Shown here: positions 1 through 5,927 of the stretch, piece after piece
Position numbering within the stretch: position 1 is the first letter of the stretch
How the letters are laid out: each line of letters begins with the position of its first letter
NCBI GenBank assembly: GCA_900555195.1
Contig: USKC01000182.1
Location: 1-6,460, forward strand
Direction of reading: 5' to 3'
Length of the DNA: 6,460 nt
Source of the DNA: an uncultured Lachnospiraceae bacterium
Lineage (GTDB): Bacteria > Bacillota > Clostridia > Lachnospirales > Lachnospiraceae
The notes under the pieces: generated by a model
What the model saw: the letters and a program-made list of their open reading frames with translations, nothing else
Told to the model about the DNA's origin: nothing
The model's database searches: none
Translations under genes and position numbers: made by a program

Positions 1-843
1 CAGAAGGACATTCCCCGCCTCCGTCACTTCCCGGATCACCTTTTTAATGCGTTCTTCAAACTCTCCTCTGTATTTGCTTCCTGCAATCATGCCGGACAGG
101 TCAAGCGTCAGCACACGCTTCCCCTTCACAGTATCAGGCACCTGGCCGGACACGATCCGCTCCGCCAGCCCTTCTACAATGGCTGTCTTACCCACTCCAG
201 GCTCGCCCACCAGGCAGGGATTATTCTTGGTACGGCGGCTCAGTATCTGGATCACGCGGCTGATTTCCTCTTCCCGCCCGATTACCGGATCCAGTTTCCC
301 CGCGGCGGCGAGAGCCGTCATATCCCGGCTGTACTGTTCCAGAGTGGCCGTACCGCTTTTTTTCTTCTGTTTCTTAACCAGATCCTCTTTATAGGAAGCC
401 GGATCCAGTCCCATCGCCCCGATCGTATCCAGATACAGCTTCTGGGGCTGCAGCCCACAGGTATTGAGCAGCCTGACCGCCACATTCTCCCCTTCCTTAA
501 TCAGGGCCAGCAGGATATGTTCCGTCCCGGTCTGCATACAGCGGAATCTGGCCGCCTGCCGGTGACTCTCCTCCAGAATGGCCATCGCCCGCGGAGAATA
601 ACCATCCCTTTCCCGCACCTGCGTTGTGGACGACGGGGCGATCAAATCCCGGATCATATCCTTCAGTTCCTCTTCGTTCGCTCCGTTCTCCTGCAGAACC
701 CTGGCTGCCACGCCCGTCCCCTCCTCCAAAAGGCCAAGCAGAATATGCTCTGTTCCCACATAACTCTGCTTCAGCCGTCTGGCAGAACGCTCAGCGAGCT
801 GGAGCGCCGTTCTGGCTTTATCCGTAAACTGCGACTGCATCAT
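1..843 (-). CDS. clpC: ATP-dependent Clp protease ATP-binding subunit ClpC, N-terminal part (gene runs off the left edge)
   Basis: ClpC is a cytoplasmic AAA+ unfoldase that feeds substrates to the ClpP peptidase. I translated 281 in-frame codons. Residues about 5-145 form the double Clp_N repeat, with GTEHILLGL at 30-38 and GTEHILLAL at 106-114. A linker follows, then the first AAA+ domain with DPVIGREEE (about 185-193), SRRTKNNP and Walker A GEPGVGKT at 213-220. The window stops just before the expected first Walker B, so the M-domain, second AAA+ domain and ClpP-binding loop are not visible. Two ATG codons are adjacent (843-841 and 840-838). I prefer 843: it gives a 4-nt ATGA overlap with the upstream gntR, a 6-nt spacing from GGAGG, and aligns with the MM start of Bacillus subtilis ClpC, placing Glu32 in register. 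Glu32 and Glu108 match that protein's two phosphoarginine-pocket glutamates. ClpE is unlikely because there is no N-terminal zinc finger. Translation is probably coupled to gntR. Confidence 0.96.
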   Translation of the reverse strand, partial: MMQSQFTDKARTALQLAERSARRLKQSYVGTEHILLGLLEEGTGVAARVLQENGANEEELKDMIRDLIAPSSTTQVRERDGYSPRAMAILEESHRQAARFRCMQTGTEHILLALIKEGENVAVRLLNTCGLQPQKLYLDTIGAMGLDPASYKEDLVKKQKKKSGTATLEQYSRDMTALAAAGKLDPVIGREEEISRVIQILSRRTKNNPCLVGEPGVGKTAIVEGLAERIVSGQVPDTVKGKRVLTLDLSGMIAGSKYRGEFEERIKKVIREVTEAGNVLL

Positions 844-1223
844 TCCAGTCCTCCATATTCTTCATAGATTTCATCAATTAAAGCATGCACCTCCTGACGG
901 GAAATATTCTTACAACTCGCTTTTGCCAGAATCAACAGCAATTCCTGACGGATCTCCGCCATCGCTTTCTGTTTTCCCTCGTCTATGGATATAACAGCGC
1001 CTTTTCTCCGATCCACCTTCACGAAGCCTTCCTGCTTCAACACCGTATACGCCTTATTCACCGTATGCATATTAATCCCAATTGCATCCGCCAACTGTCT
1101 CACACTGGGCAGCACATCTCCCTCATGATAGCGGTTCGTCGCTATTCCAAGCACGATCTGATTCTTCAGCTGAATATACAGCGCTTCATCACTGCTGAAA
1201 TCAATGTCAATAAACACTTCCAT
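840..1223 (-). CDS. GntR-family transcriptional regulator, YtrA type
   Basis: This is a predicted DNA-binding repressor of 127 residues from the start chosen here. Residues about 12-78 form a GntR winged helix-turn-helix: [12 protein letters not shown], then [17 protein letters not shown] (36-51), then the recognition helix region [16 protein letters not shown] (51-66), and the wing ending near RRKGAVISI. The C-terminal tail (about 82-127) is short and helical and has no large effector domain, which is the mark of the YtrA subfamily; such tails serve dimerisation. An in-frame ATG at 1259 would add 12 residues. I prefer 1223 because family members usually start a few residues before the D-x-SS-D-E-x-x-Y-x-Q-L segment; both starts have only weak ribosome binding sites (GAG at 6 or 9 nt). 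The stop overlaps clpC. YtrA regulators usually control ABC-transporter operons and repress themselves, so a clpC partner is notable. The effector is unknown. Confidence 0.9.
   Translation of the reverse strand: MEVFIDIDFSSDEALYIQLKNQIVLGIATNRYHEGDVLPSVRQLADAIGINMHTVNKAYTVLKQEGFVKVDRRKGAVISIDEGKQKAMAEIRQELLLILAKASCKNISRQEVHALIDEIYEEYGGLE
850..854 (-). promoter_or_regulatory. Ribosome binding site of clpC inside the end of gntR
   Basis: GGAGG lies 6 nt before the ATG at 843 and 9 nt before the ATG at 840. It sits in the last codons of gntR, so clpC is probably translated by ribosomes finishing gntR or re-initiating on the same transcript. It does not settle which of the two adjacent ATG codons is used. 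Confidence 0.7.
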
Positions 1224-1293
1224 TGTACATCGCTCTTCTTTCCATATCTCCGGAATCATCCGAATCTCTTGTCAGTTTCAAAGCATTTATTTA

Positions 1294-1316
1294 CTGTTAT
1301 ATACATATTATAACAG
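1294..1316. promoter_or_regulatory. Perfect inverted repeat overlapping the gntR promoter, candidate GntR operator
   Basis: CTGTTATA (1294-1301) and TATAACAG (1309-1316) are perfect reverse complements separated by 7 nt. The dyad is AT-rich, spans 23 bp, and covers the -10 element and predicted start site of the minus-strand promoter. Position, length and symmetry fit a dimeric GntR repressor controlling its own gene and clpC. That the regulator next door binds it is inference. It has no T-run, so it is not a terminator. Confidence 0.55.
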
Positions 1317-1333
1317 GAGGCACATTATGTCAA
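1307..1333 (-). promoter_or_regulatory. Predicted sigma-A promoter of the gntR-clpC unit
   Basis: On the minus strand a perfect TTGACA (1333-1328) is followed after 15 nt by a perfect TATAAT (1312-1307). The spacing is short; a less perfect -10, TAATAT, sits at the ideal 17 nt. Transcription would begin near 1300, giving a leader of about 75 nt to the gntR start at 1223. No CtsR-type heptad repeat or CIRCE element was seen nearby. Confidence 0.65.
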
Positions 1334-1464
1334 CCGCTTATCCTCGGCACGCTCACTTCCGGCAATTTTCAAACCGGTATGCCGCGCCTGTTTATGGCTT
1401 CCATGCACTACGGAATCTTCCCGACATTCTCAGCGAACAGCGTCCAATCCGCTTCGCAGACTGA
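1327..1464 (+). CDS. Possible small gene, 45 codons, unknown function
   Basis: I do not recognise this product. The case for it is local. A perfect AGGAGG (1315-1320) stands 6 nt before ATG 1327, the frame stays open for 45 codons, and the stop falls 20 nt before a hairpin that could terminate plus-strand transcription. The peptide is basic (six Arg, three His against three Asp/Glu), rich in aromatic residues and without a membrane segment. It is divergent from gntR and would share the dyad at 1294-1316. A plus-strand -10 such as TATATA or TATTAT lies in the AT-rich dyad, but no convincing -35 accompanies it. Against it: the short length, no known homologue, and the overlap of the AGGAGG with the spacer of the opposite-strand promoter, so chance is quite possible. 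Confidence 0.22.
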   Translation: MSTAYPRHAHFRQFSNRYAAPVYGFHALRNLPDILSEQRPIRFAD

Positions 1465-1473
1465 ATGCATGTT

Positions 1474-1524
1474 AAACAAAACCCGCCGGGGCAGTAAGGT
1501 TCCCCCATCCTTCCCCGGCGTTTT
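1474..1524 (-). terminator. Intrinsic terminator after the membrane-protein gene, possibly bidirectional
   Basis: CGCCGGGG (1484-1491) and CCCCGGCG (1513-1520) form an 8-bp GC-rich stem. The 21-nt loop can add an inner AAGG/CCTT pairing. On the minus strand the stem is followed after GG by TTTTGTTT, and preceded by AAAA that can extend the stem. The hairpin begins 18 nt after the stop codon at 1539. On the plus strand it is followed by TTTTGCTT, so it may also stop transcription coming from the left. Confidence 0.8.
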
Positions 1525-1538
1525 GCTTCATTCAAATT

Positions 1539-2762
1539 TTATTTCAGATCAAGGAATTCAAAATCGAGATCATCATCATCGTCCACATCAAGGAAATTAC
1601 GCGGCTTATAAGCATTTCTGCTCTTGCCTCTGGACGTCTGTCTGGATCCGGATTGTCTGGAACCGGACTGCCTGGAAGACCTTCTCGGAGGCTCTTCATC
1701 CTCATCGTAGCGATCCTCTTCGTAACGCTCTTCCTCGTCTTCGTCCATCTCGTCCTCATCCTCTTCTTCATAACGCCTGCTTCGTGTCATCCGCCTGCCG
1801 CGGCCTCCTCTTCTGGCGCTTCTTCTCGGAAGATACTCGTCTTCGTCGTCTTCCTCCTCGTCTTCGTCTTCTTCGTCGTCCTCGTCCTCATCCTCTTCAT
1901 CGCCATAATAGTCATCATCCTCATCATAGCCTTCCTCTTCATAGGCGCCTCTGAGTTTAAAGATGAGAACCGTTACCACAACCACAAGGAGGGCAATAAT
2001 CACCGCCAGGATGATAATAATCATCCGCAGGGTTCCTGTCTGTTCCTCCATCACAGAAATATTGCTTTCATTCGTCTGGGCTGCTCCCAGCAATTCAGAA
2101 ATCCGGTATCTGGTCCCGTTAATATTATCGTTCAGATACCAATCGCTCACTCCGGTTCCATCGTCCGCATAGCTTACGCTATATTCATCCGTAGAAGTGG
2201 CAGCGCTCTCGGAAGCCGGCTCAGAAGGCGTTTCTGTTGCAGGCTGTTCTGTAGTCTCCGGCTGCGTTGTCTCCGTCACCTCAACCACATCAGAACGAAC
2301 ATAACCGTTAACGGCTTCCCCATTCTTCTCTCCGGAAATCTGATACCATACATAGCCGTCGCTTCCTGTCGTTTCTCCAACTACGTCCATCTCATCCCCG
2401 GAACTCAGGCTTCCTACCACGGAAGAATCCGTGGATGCTTCGGCACGGACTCTGCCGCTGGCAGCAATCACCCGGATCCTGGAAGCGGTGGATGTCCCGT
2501 TCAGATCTTCCGTATTCTCATCTATGACCGCCTGCACTTCTTCGTCTGTATTATCAGCAGCGCCCTCGTCAACCGCTTCGCTTCCCGCATCAGAAGCATT
2601 CCCTCCGTCCAGAGCGCTCCCCTGGCTGCCCAGGCTGTTGGAAGCATGGCTTACCAGCGCAGTCTGTCCCGGCAGGCCAATGCCGGCCAGCAACACGGCC
2701 GCCGCCAATATCGCGGCGATCTTATATATCCCATTTCCCGTCTTTGCTTTCTTCCTGTTCAT
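1539..2762 (-). CDS. Single-pass membrane protein: signal peptide, outside SH3-like domain, transmembrane helix, block-charged cytoplasmic tail
   Basis: This 407-residue protein has no known function. A Lys-rich start and hydrophobic stretch (about 13-30) form a signal peptide, with plausible cleavage after VSHA (40). A low-complexity acidic stretch follows, then a bacterial SH3-like domain (about 94-162) with the typical RVRAEAST, GDEMDVVGE, WYQI and GYVRSDVV elements. A Thr/Pro/Glu/Ser linker (about 163-192) and a short segment with WYLNDNINGTRYRISELLG come next, then one transmembrane helix (about 247-268). The tail (272-407) alternates acidic blocks (275-310, 331-357, 392-400) with arginine-rich blocks (313-330, 359-387) and ends in DLDFEFLDLK. 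Predicted topology is SH3 outside, tail in the cytoplasm; SH3-like domains of this kind often bind cell-wall peptide. AAAGGGG 8 nt upstream serves as ribosome binding site. It lies 65 nt after purD with no terminator between, so co-transcription with the pur genes is likely. Confidence 0.88.
   Translation of the reverse strand: MNRKKAKTGNGIYKIAAILAAAVLLAGIGLPGQTALVSHASNSLGSQGSALDGGNASDAGSEAVDEGAADNTDEEVQAVIDENTEDLNGTSTASRIRVIAASGRVRAEASTDSSVVGSLSSGDEMDVVGETTGSDGYVWYQISGEKNGEAVNGYVRSDVVEVTETTQPETTEQPATETPSEPASESAATSTDEYSVSYADDGTGVSDWYLNDNINGTRYRISELLGAAQTNESNISVMEEQTGTLRMIIIILAVIIALLVVVVTVLIFKLRGAYEEEGYDEDDDYYGDEEDEDEDDEEDEDEEEDDEDEYLPRRSARRGGRGRRMTRSRRYEEEDEDEMDEDEEERYEEDRYDEDEEPPRRSSRQSGSRQSGSRQTSRGKSRNAYKPRNFLDVDDDDDLDFEFLDLK
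1638..1682 (-). repeat. Short degenerate 15-bp tandem repeat (SGSRQ-type)
   Basis: Three consecutive five-codon units encode RSSRQ, SGSRQ and SGSRQ in the last basic block of the membrane protein. The two SGSRQ copies (1638-1652 and 1653-1667) differ at a few bases, so this is an older duplication rather than a recent perfect one. Confidence 0.6.
1833..1940 (-). repeat. GAN trinucleotide tract coding the first acidic block
   Basis: This stretch encodes residues 275-310 of the membrane protein almost wholly with GAA, GAG, GAT and GAC codons. On the plus strand it is a pyrimidine-rich CTTCGTC-like run. Codons are mixed, so it is not a pure DNA repeat, but it could change length by slippage in steps of three without breaking the frame. 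A second, shorter tract (1692-1772) encodes residues 331-357. Confidence 0.7.
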
Positions 2763-2791
2763 CTTCCTGACCCCTTTACCATTCGTTCGTT

Positions 2792-2815
2792 ACAGTCCGG
2801 ACAGGTCTGAACTGT
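2792..2815 (-). other. Small hairpin in the purD to membrane-protein gap
   Basis: In the minus-strand RNA, ACAGUUC can pair with GGACUGU (7 bp including one G-U) around a 10-nt loop. The plus strand would have a C-A mismatch at that pair, which favours function, if any, in the minus-strand transcript. There is no T-run, so it is not a simple terminator; it could affect mRNA processing or be chance. No convincing promoter was found in this gap. Confidence 0.3.
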
Positions 2816-2827
2816 ACCCTTCGTTCC

Positions 2828-4102
2828 TTAAGCTTCGTCAATCGCCTTGCCGATATCCGTGCGCATGTATTTGTTCGCAAAATCCACCCAGCCGGCCGCC
2901 TCATACGCGTTAGACCTGGCTTCTTTCAGATTCTTTCCAAGCGCTGTGATCCCCAGAACTCTTCCTCCGTTGGTCACAATCCTTCCTTCCTTGTCAAAAC
3001 TGGTTCCTGCATGGAAGCAATAATATCCCTCCGCATGCTCAAAACGCTCCAGTCCGCTGATCGGAAATCCTTTTTCATATTTCACGGGATACCCTTCGGA
3101 TGCCAGCACCACACAGACCGCCGCATTGTCCTCAAACTGAAGGTCAATTTTATCCAGCGTTCCGTCTATGCACGCCTCCATCACCTCCAGGATATCGTTT
3201 TTCATCCTGGGAAGAACCACCTGCGCTTCCGGATCGCCAAACCGGGCGTTGTATTCCAGCACCTTCGGCCCCTTTTCGGTGAGCATCAGGCCAAAGAAAA
3301 TAACGCCTTTAAAAGGCCTTCCTTCCTTTGCCATGGCATCCACCGTCGCCTGATAAATGTGCTTACGGCAGAAAGCATCCACCTCCTTGGTATAGAAAGG
3401 AGAAGGAGAAAAAGTCCCCATCCCGCCTGTATTCAACCCCTGATCTCCATCGCAGGCACGCTTATGATCCTGCGCAGAGGTCATGATCTGAATGGTCTTG
3501 CCGTCCGTGAAGGACAGTACACTCACCTCACGGCCCGTCATATATTCCTCAATCACCATGCGGTTGCCGGCCGAGCCGAACTGTTTATCCAGCATGATGC
3601 TCCGAACGCCTTCCAGCGCCTCTTCCTTTGTATTGCAGATCAGCACGCCTTTTCCCAGGGCCAGGCCGTCCGCCTTCAGCACGATGGGATAAGAAGCCGT
3701 CTCCAGGTAAGCGACTGCCTCCTTCGCGTCATCAAAGGTCTCATAAGCGGCCGTTGGAATCTGATATTTCTTCATCAAATCTTTGGAAAATGCCTTGCTT
3801 CCTTCCAGGATAGCCGCATTCTTCCTCGGGCCAAATGCGCGCAGACCGGCCTCCTCCAAAACGTCAACCAGCCCGCCTGCCAGCGGATCATCCGGTGCAA
3901 CAATCACCAGATCCACTTCTTTTTCCTTAGCAAAATCCCTTATCCGTTCAAACTCATCCACTTTTATCGGCACGCACTCCGCAATCCGGGCGATCCCTGC
4001 ATTTCCGGGCGCGCAGTAAATCTTCTCCGCTTTCGGGCTTCTGGCTACGGCAGCAGCAATCGCGTGCTCCCGCCCTCCGCTTCCTACGATCAGAATTTTC
4101 AT
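2828..4102 (-). CDS. purD: Phosphoribosylamine-glycine ligase (GAR synthetase)
   Basis: PurD joins 5-phosphoribosylamine and glycine using ATP, the second step of de novo purine synthesis, in the cytoplasm. The 424-residue product has the usual length. Domains are an N-terminal fold with VGSGGREHA (6-14), an ATP-grasp core with KADGLALGKGV (143-153) and DHKRACDGDQGLNTGGMG (212-229), then EYNARFGDPEAQ (283-294), which carries metal and substrate ligands, and the C-terminal lobe with NGGRVLGI (378-385). The start at 4102 is chosen because [10 protein letters not shown] is the canonical N-terminus and its ATG overlaps the purN stop (ATGA). The frame is open to 4195, but those 31 residues lie inside purN and look unlike the family. 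One variation: the common GPE-x-PL loop reads APDDPL (69-74). Coupled translation with purN is likely. Confidence 0.97.
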   Translation of the reverse strand: MKILIVGSGGREHAIAAAVARSPKAEKIYCAPGNAGIARIAECVPIKVDEFERIRDFAKEKEVDLVIVAPDDPLAGGLVDVLEEAGLRAFGPRKNAAILEGSKAFSKDLMKKYQIPTAAYETFDDAKEAVAYLETASYPIVLKADGLALGKGVLICNTKEEALEGVRSIMLDKQFGSAGNRMVIEEYMTGREVSVLSFTDGKTIQIMTSAQDHKRACDGDQGLNTGGMGTFSPSPFYTKEVDAFCRKHIYQATVDAMAKEGRPFKGVIFFGLMLTEKGPKVLEYNARFGDPEAQVVLPRMKNDILEVMEACIDGTLDKIDLQFEDNAAVCVVLASEGYPVKYEKGFPISGLERFEHAEGYYCFHAGTSFDKEGRIVTNGGRVLGITALGKNLKEARSNAYEAAGWVDFANKYMRTDIGKAIDEA

Positions 4103-4737
4103 TCGTACACCTCTTCCTCTATGATGGCCTTTCCATTCTCCACGCGCACCTTCCCATTGGCGATCAGGTCGATGGCTCTGGGCAGGAGGATCCATTCCGC
4201 CTCTTCCATCACCCGCCGCTGAAGGCTCTCCGGCGTATCAGACGGCAGCACTGAAACGCTCTTCTGCAGAAGGATGGGGCCCGTATCCGTACCCTCGTCC
4301 ACAAAATGCACCGTAGCGCCGGTCACCTTTACCCCGCGTGCAAGAACCGCTTCGTGCACCTTCAGCCCATAATATCCCTTTCCGCAGAAGGAAGGGATCA
4401 GGGAAGGATGGATATTGATAATCCGATTGGCATATGCCTGTATCATCTCTTTCGGGATATTCACAAGAAATCCGGCCAGCACAATCAGATCCGGCTCGTA
4501 CGCCTTCACCCGTTCCAGAAAGGCGCTGTTAAAAGCGGCCCTGTCCTCATAATCCTTCGGGCTTATGCAGACCGCATCAATCCCTCTCTCCTGTGCCCGC
4601 TTCAGGGCATAGGCATTCCGGTTATTGCTTATCACGCCAACAATCTTTGCATTCGTAATGCTTCCGCTCTCTATGGCATCCATAACCGCCGCCAGATTGG
4701 TGCCGCCGCCGGATACGCATACCAGAAGCCTTAACAT
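4099..4737 (-). CDS. purN: Phosphoribosylglycinamide formyltransferase
   Basis: PurN transfers a formyl group from 10-formyltetrahydrofolate to GAR, making FGAR (third step of the pathway). At 212 residues it matches the family. Visible parts are the phosphate loop SGGGTNL (9-15), LAGFL (88-92), and the catalytic signature [10 protein letters not shown] (108-117), giving Asn108 and His110. The stretch [16 protein letters not shown] (143-158) contains the catalytic Asp at 151. All three catalytic residues (Asn, His, Asp) are therefore present. The folate-independent PurT alternative is excluded, as there is no ATP-grasp domain. The ATG at 4737 sits inside the last codons of purM (ATGTTAA, 7-nt overlap) with AAGGAG (4745-4750) 7 nt upstream, and the end overlaps purD, so purM, purN and purD form one tightly coupled unit. 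Confidence 0.97.
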   Translation of the reverse strand: MLRLLVCVSGGGTNLAAVMDAIESGSITNAKIVGVISNNRNAYALKRAQERGIDAVCISPKDYEDRAAFNSAFLERVKAYEPDLIVLAGFLVNIPKEMIQAYANRIINIHPSLIPSFCGKGYYGLKVHEAVLARGVKVTGATVHFVDEGTDTGPILLQKSVSVLPSDTPESLQRRVMEEAEWILLPRAIDLIANGKVRVENGKAIIEEEVYE

Positions 4738-5756
4738 AATTCTACTCCTTTTTCTCCCGCCTCGATATGGCCGATCACATAGGGCGTCTCTCCCGCCTGG
4801 CGGATCGCTTCCATGGCTTTATCCACACAGTCCGCATCCACAGCCAGAATCATGCCGATCCCCATATTGTAGGTGTTGTACATCATCTGTTCTTCAATCT
4901 GGCCCTTCTGTGCCAGCAAGCGGAAAATTGCCGGAACCGTATAGCTGTCCTTCTTCACCACAGCGCGCATTCCTTCCGGCAGCATCCTGGGAATATTCTC
5001 ATAGAAGCCGCCGCCTGTAATATGGCTGCAGGCCTTCACGGTCACGCCCGCTTCCTTCAGCTGGCGCAGCGCCTTCACATAAATCTTCGTGGGCGCAAGC
5101 AGCGCCTCTCCCAGCGTTGTTCCCAGTTCTTCATAATAGGTATCCAGAGACTCCTTCGTCATCTCGAACACTTTTCTGACCAGGGAAAATCCATTGCTGT
5201 GCACGCCGGAACTGGCCATGCCGATCAGAACATCCCCTTCTTTCAGGCCGTCTCCCGTAATCAGCTTCTTTTCATCCACGATTCCCACGGCAAACCCTGC
5301 CAGATCGTATTCATCTTCCGGATAAAAGCCGGGCATCTCCGCAGTCTCGCCGCCGATCAGCGCCGCCCCCGCCTGTTTGCAGCCGTCTGCCACACCCTTT
5401 ACGATCGTGGCGATCTTCTCCGGATAATTCTTGCCGCATGCGATATAGTCCAGGAAAAACAGCGGCTCTCCGCCCGCGCAGGCGATGTCGTTCACGCACA
5501 TGGCCACGCAGTCGATTCCCACCGTATCATGCTTGTCCATGAGGAATGCCAGCTTCAGCTTCGTTCCCACACCGTCCGTGCCTGATACCAGCGTGGGCTT
5601 CTCCATTCCCATGAAGCGCCCCAAGCTGAAGGCTCCAGAGAATCCGCCCAGACCGCCCAGCACTTCAGGCCGCATCGTCTCCTTTACATATTTTTTCATC
5701 AATTCAACGGATTTATAACCCGCTTCAATATCCACACCGGCATTTTTATAATCCAT
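4731..5756 (-). CDS. purM: Phosphoribosylformylglycinamidine cyclo-ligase (AIR synthetase)
   Basis: PurM closes the imidazole ring, converting FGAM to AIR with ATP (fifth step). The 341-residue product has the usual length. It starts with [19 protein letters not shown] and contains GTDGVGTK (59-66), VNDI (88-91), the nucleotide-binding segment [12 protein letters not shown] (135-146), [14 protein letters not shown] (182-195), HITGGGF (245-251) and NMGIGM (297-302). The start at 5756 is chosen because the family begins at MDYKNAG and a GGTGG lies 4 nt upstream. The frame is open to 5837, but the extra 27 residues are hydrophilic, unlike the family, and fall in hairpin-forming DNA. It follows purE after 171 nt and overlaps purN by 7 nt. 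Confidence 0.97.
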   Translation of the reverse strand: MDYKNAGVDIEAGYKSVELMKKYVKETMRPEVLGGLGGFSGAFSLGRFMGMEKPTLVSGTDGVGTKLKLAFLMDKHDTVGIDCVAMCVNDIACAGGEPLFFLDYIACGKNYPEKIATIVKGVADGCKQAGAALIGGETAEMPGFYPEDEYDLAGFAVGIVDEKKLITGDGLKEGDVLIGMASSGVHSNGFSLVRKVFEMTKESLDTYYEELGTTLGEALLAPTKIYVKALRQLKEAGVTVKACSHITGGGFYENIPRMLPEGMRAVVKKDSYTVPAIFRLLAQKGQIEEQMMYNTYNMGIGMILAVDADCVDKAMEAIRQAGETPYVIGHIEAGEKGVELC

Positions 5757-5927
5757 GGATCCACCCGTACCTTTCCGTTTGTTATTGGTCACACGATGAC
5801 CTGTAATGGGCGATTTGGGGTTCACAGTTCGCTCCATGAAGCCAAACCGCCCGTTGACTCATATCGGCCCCAACCATGCGGCGAGCGCCTGGCCGGGATG
5901 TGACATGTAACTTCTGGTTTCCTCTTA
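5757..5927 (-). other. Structured purE-purM gap with three inverted repeats, function unknown
   Basis: This 171-nt gap stands out in an otherwise overlapping gene cluster. In the minus-strand RNA the main hairpin pairs 5842-5852 (GGGCGGUUUGG) with 5808-5818 (CCAAAUCGCCC), 11 bp with one G-U. On the plus strand that pair is an A-C mismatch, so the structure suits the pur transcript. A second hairpin is GGUCA/UGACC (5787-5791 and 5797-5801), and a third pairs CGGCC/GGCCG (5865-5869 and 5891-5895). None is followed by a T-run, so none is a standard terminator, and I see no good promoter. It could be an RNA control or processing element, a dispersed palindromic repeat, or a scar left by gene loss. 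Confidence 0.5.

Noticed and set aside
1260..1340. Search for CtsR heptad repeats or a CIRCE element upstream of gntR-clpC
   Set aside because: GTCAGTTTCAAAG at 1271-1283 has a faint CtsR-like look, but there is no direct heptad repeat; no CIRCE inverted repeat is present.
1653..2810. Long plus-strand open frame (385 codons) rich in Val, Leu, Ile and Phe
   Set aside because: It is antisense to the membrane-protein gene. Its hydrophobic look comes from reading GAN acidic codons backwards as NTC codons. It has no family features.
2759..2827. A 22-codon frame right after the purD stop, in the same frame, containing CPDC and ending in a TGA that overlaps the next gene's ATG
   Set aside because: It looks like a zinc-ribbon end or a readthrough extension, but it is very short, has only one Cys pair and no ribosome binding site for a useful start. 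Most likely chance.
4103..4195. Upstream extension of purD by 31 residues
   Set aside because: The extra residues lie wholly within purN, are Arg/Gly-rich and unlike Pur[11 protein letters not shown] at 4102 is the canonical start and overlaps the purN stop as ATGA.
3011..4222. Plus-strand open frame of 403 codons opposite purD
   Set aside because: Antisense shadow of purD, which is certain from its motifs; the reverse product resembles nothing I know.
5757..5837. Upstream extension of purM by 27 residues
   Set aside because: PurM proteins start at the MDYKNAG-like segment; the extension lies in the hairpin region and a start with a ribosome binding site exists at 5756.
5787..5852. Riboswitch or intrinsic terminator in the purE-purM gap
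   Set aside because: Stems are clear, but no T-run follows and I could not match a known purine-related riboswitch consensus, so it is listed only as a structured element.
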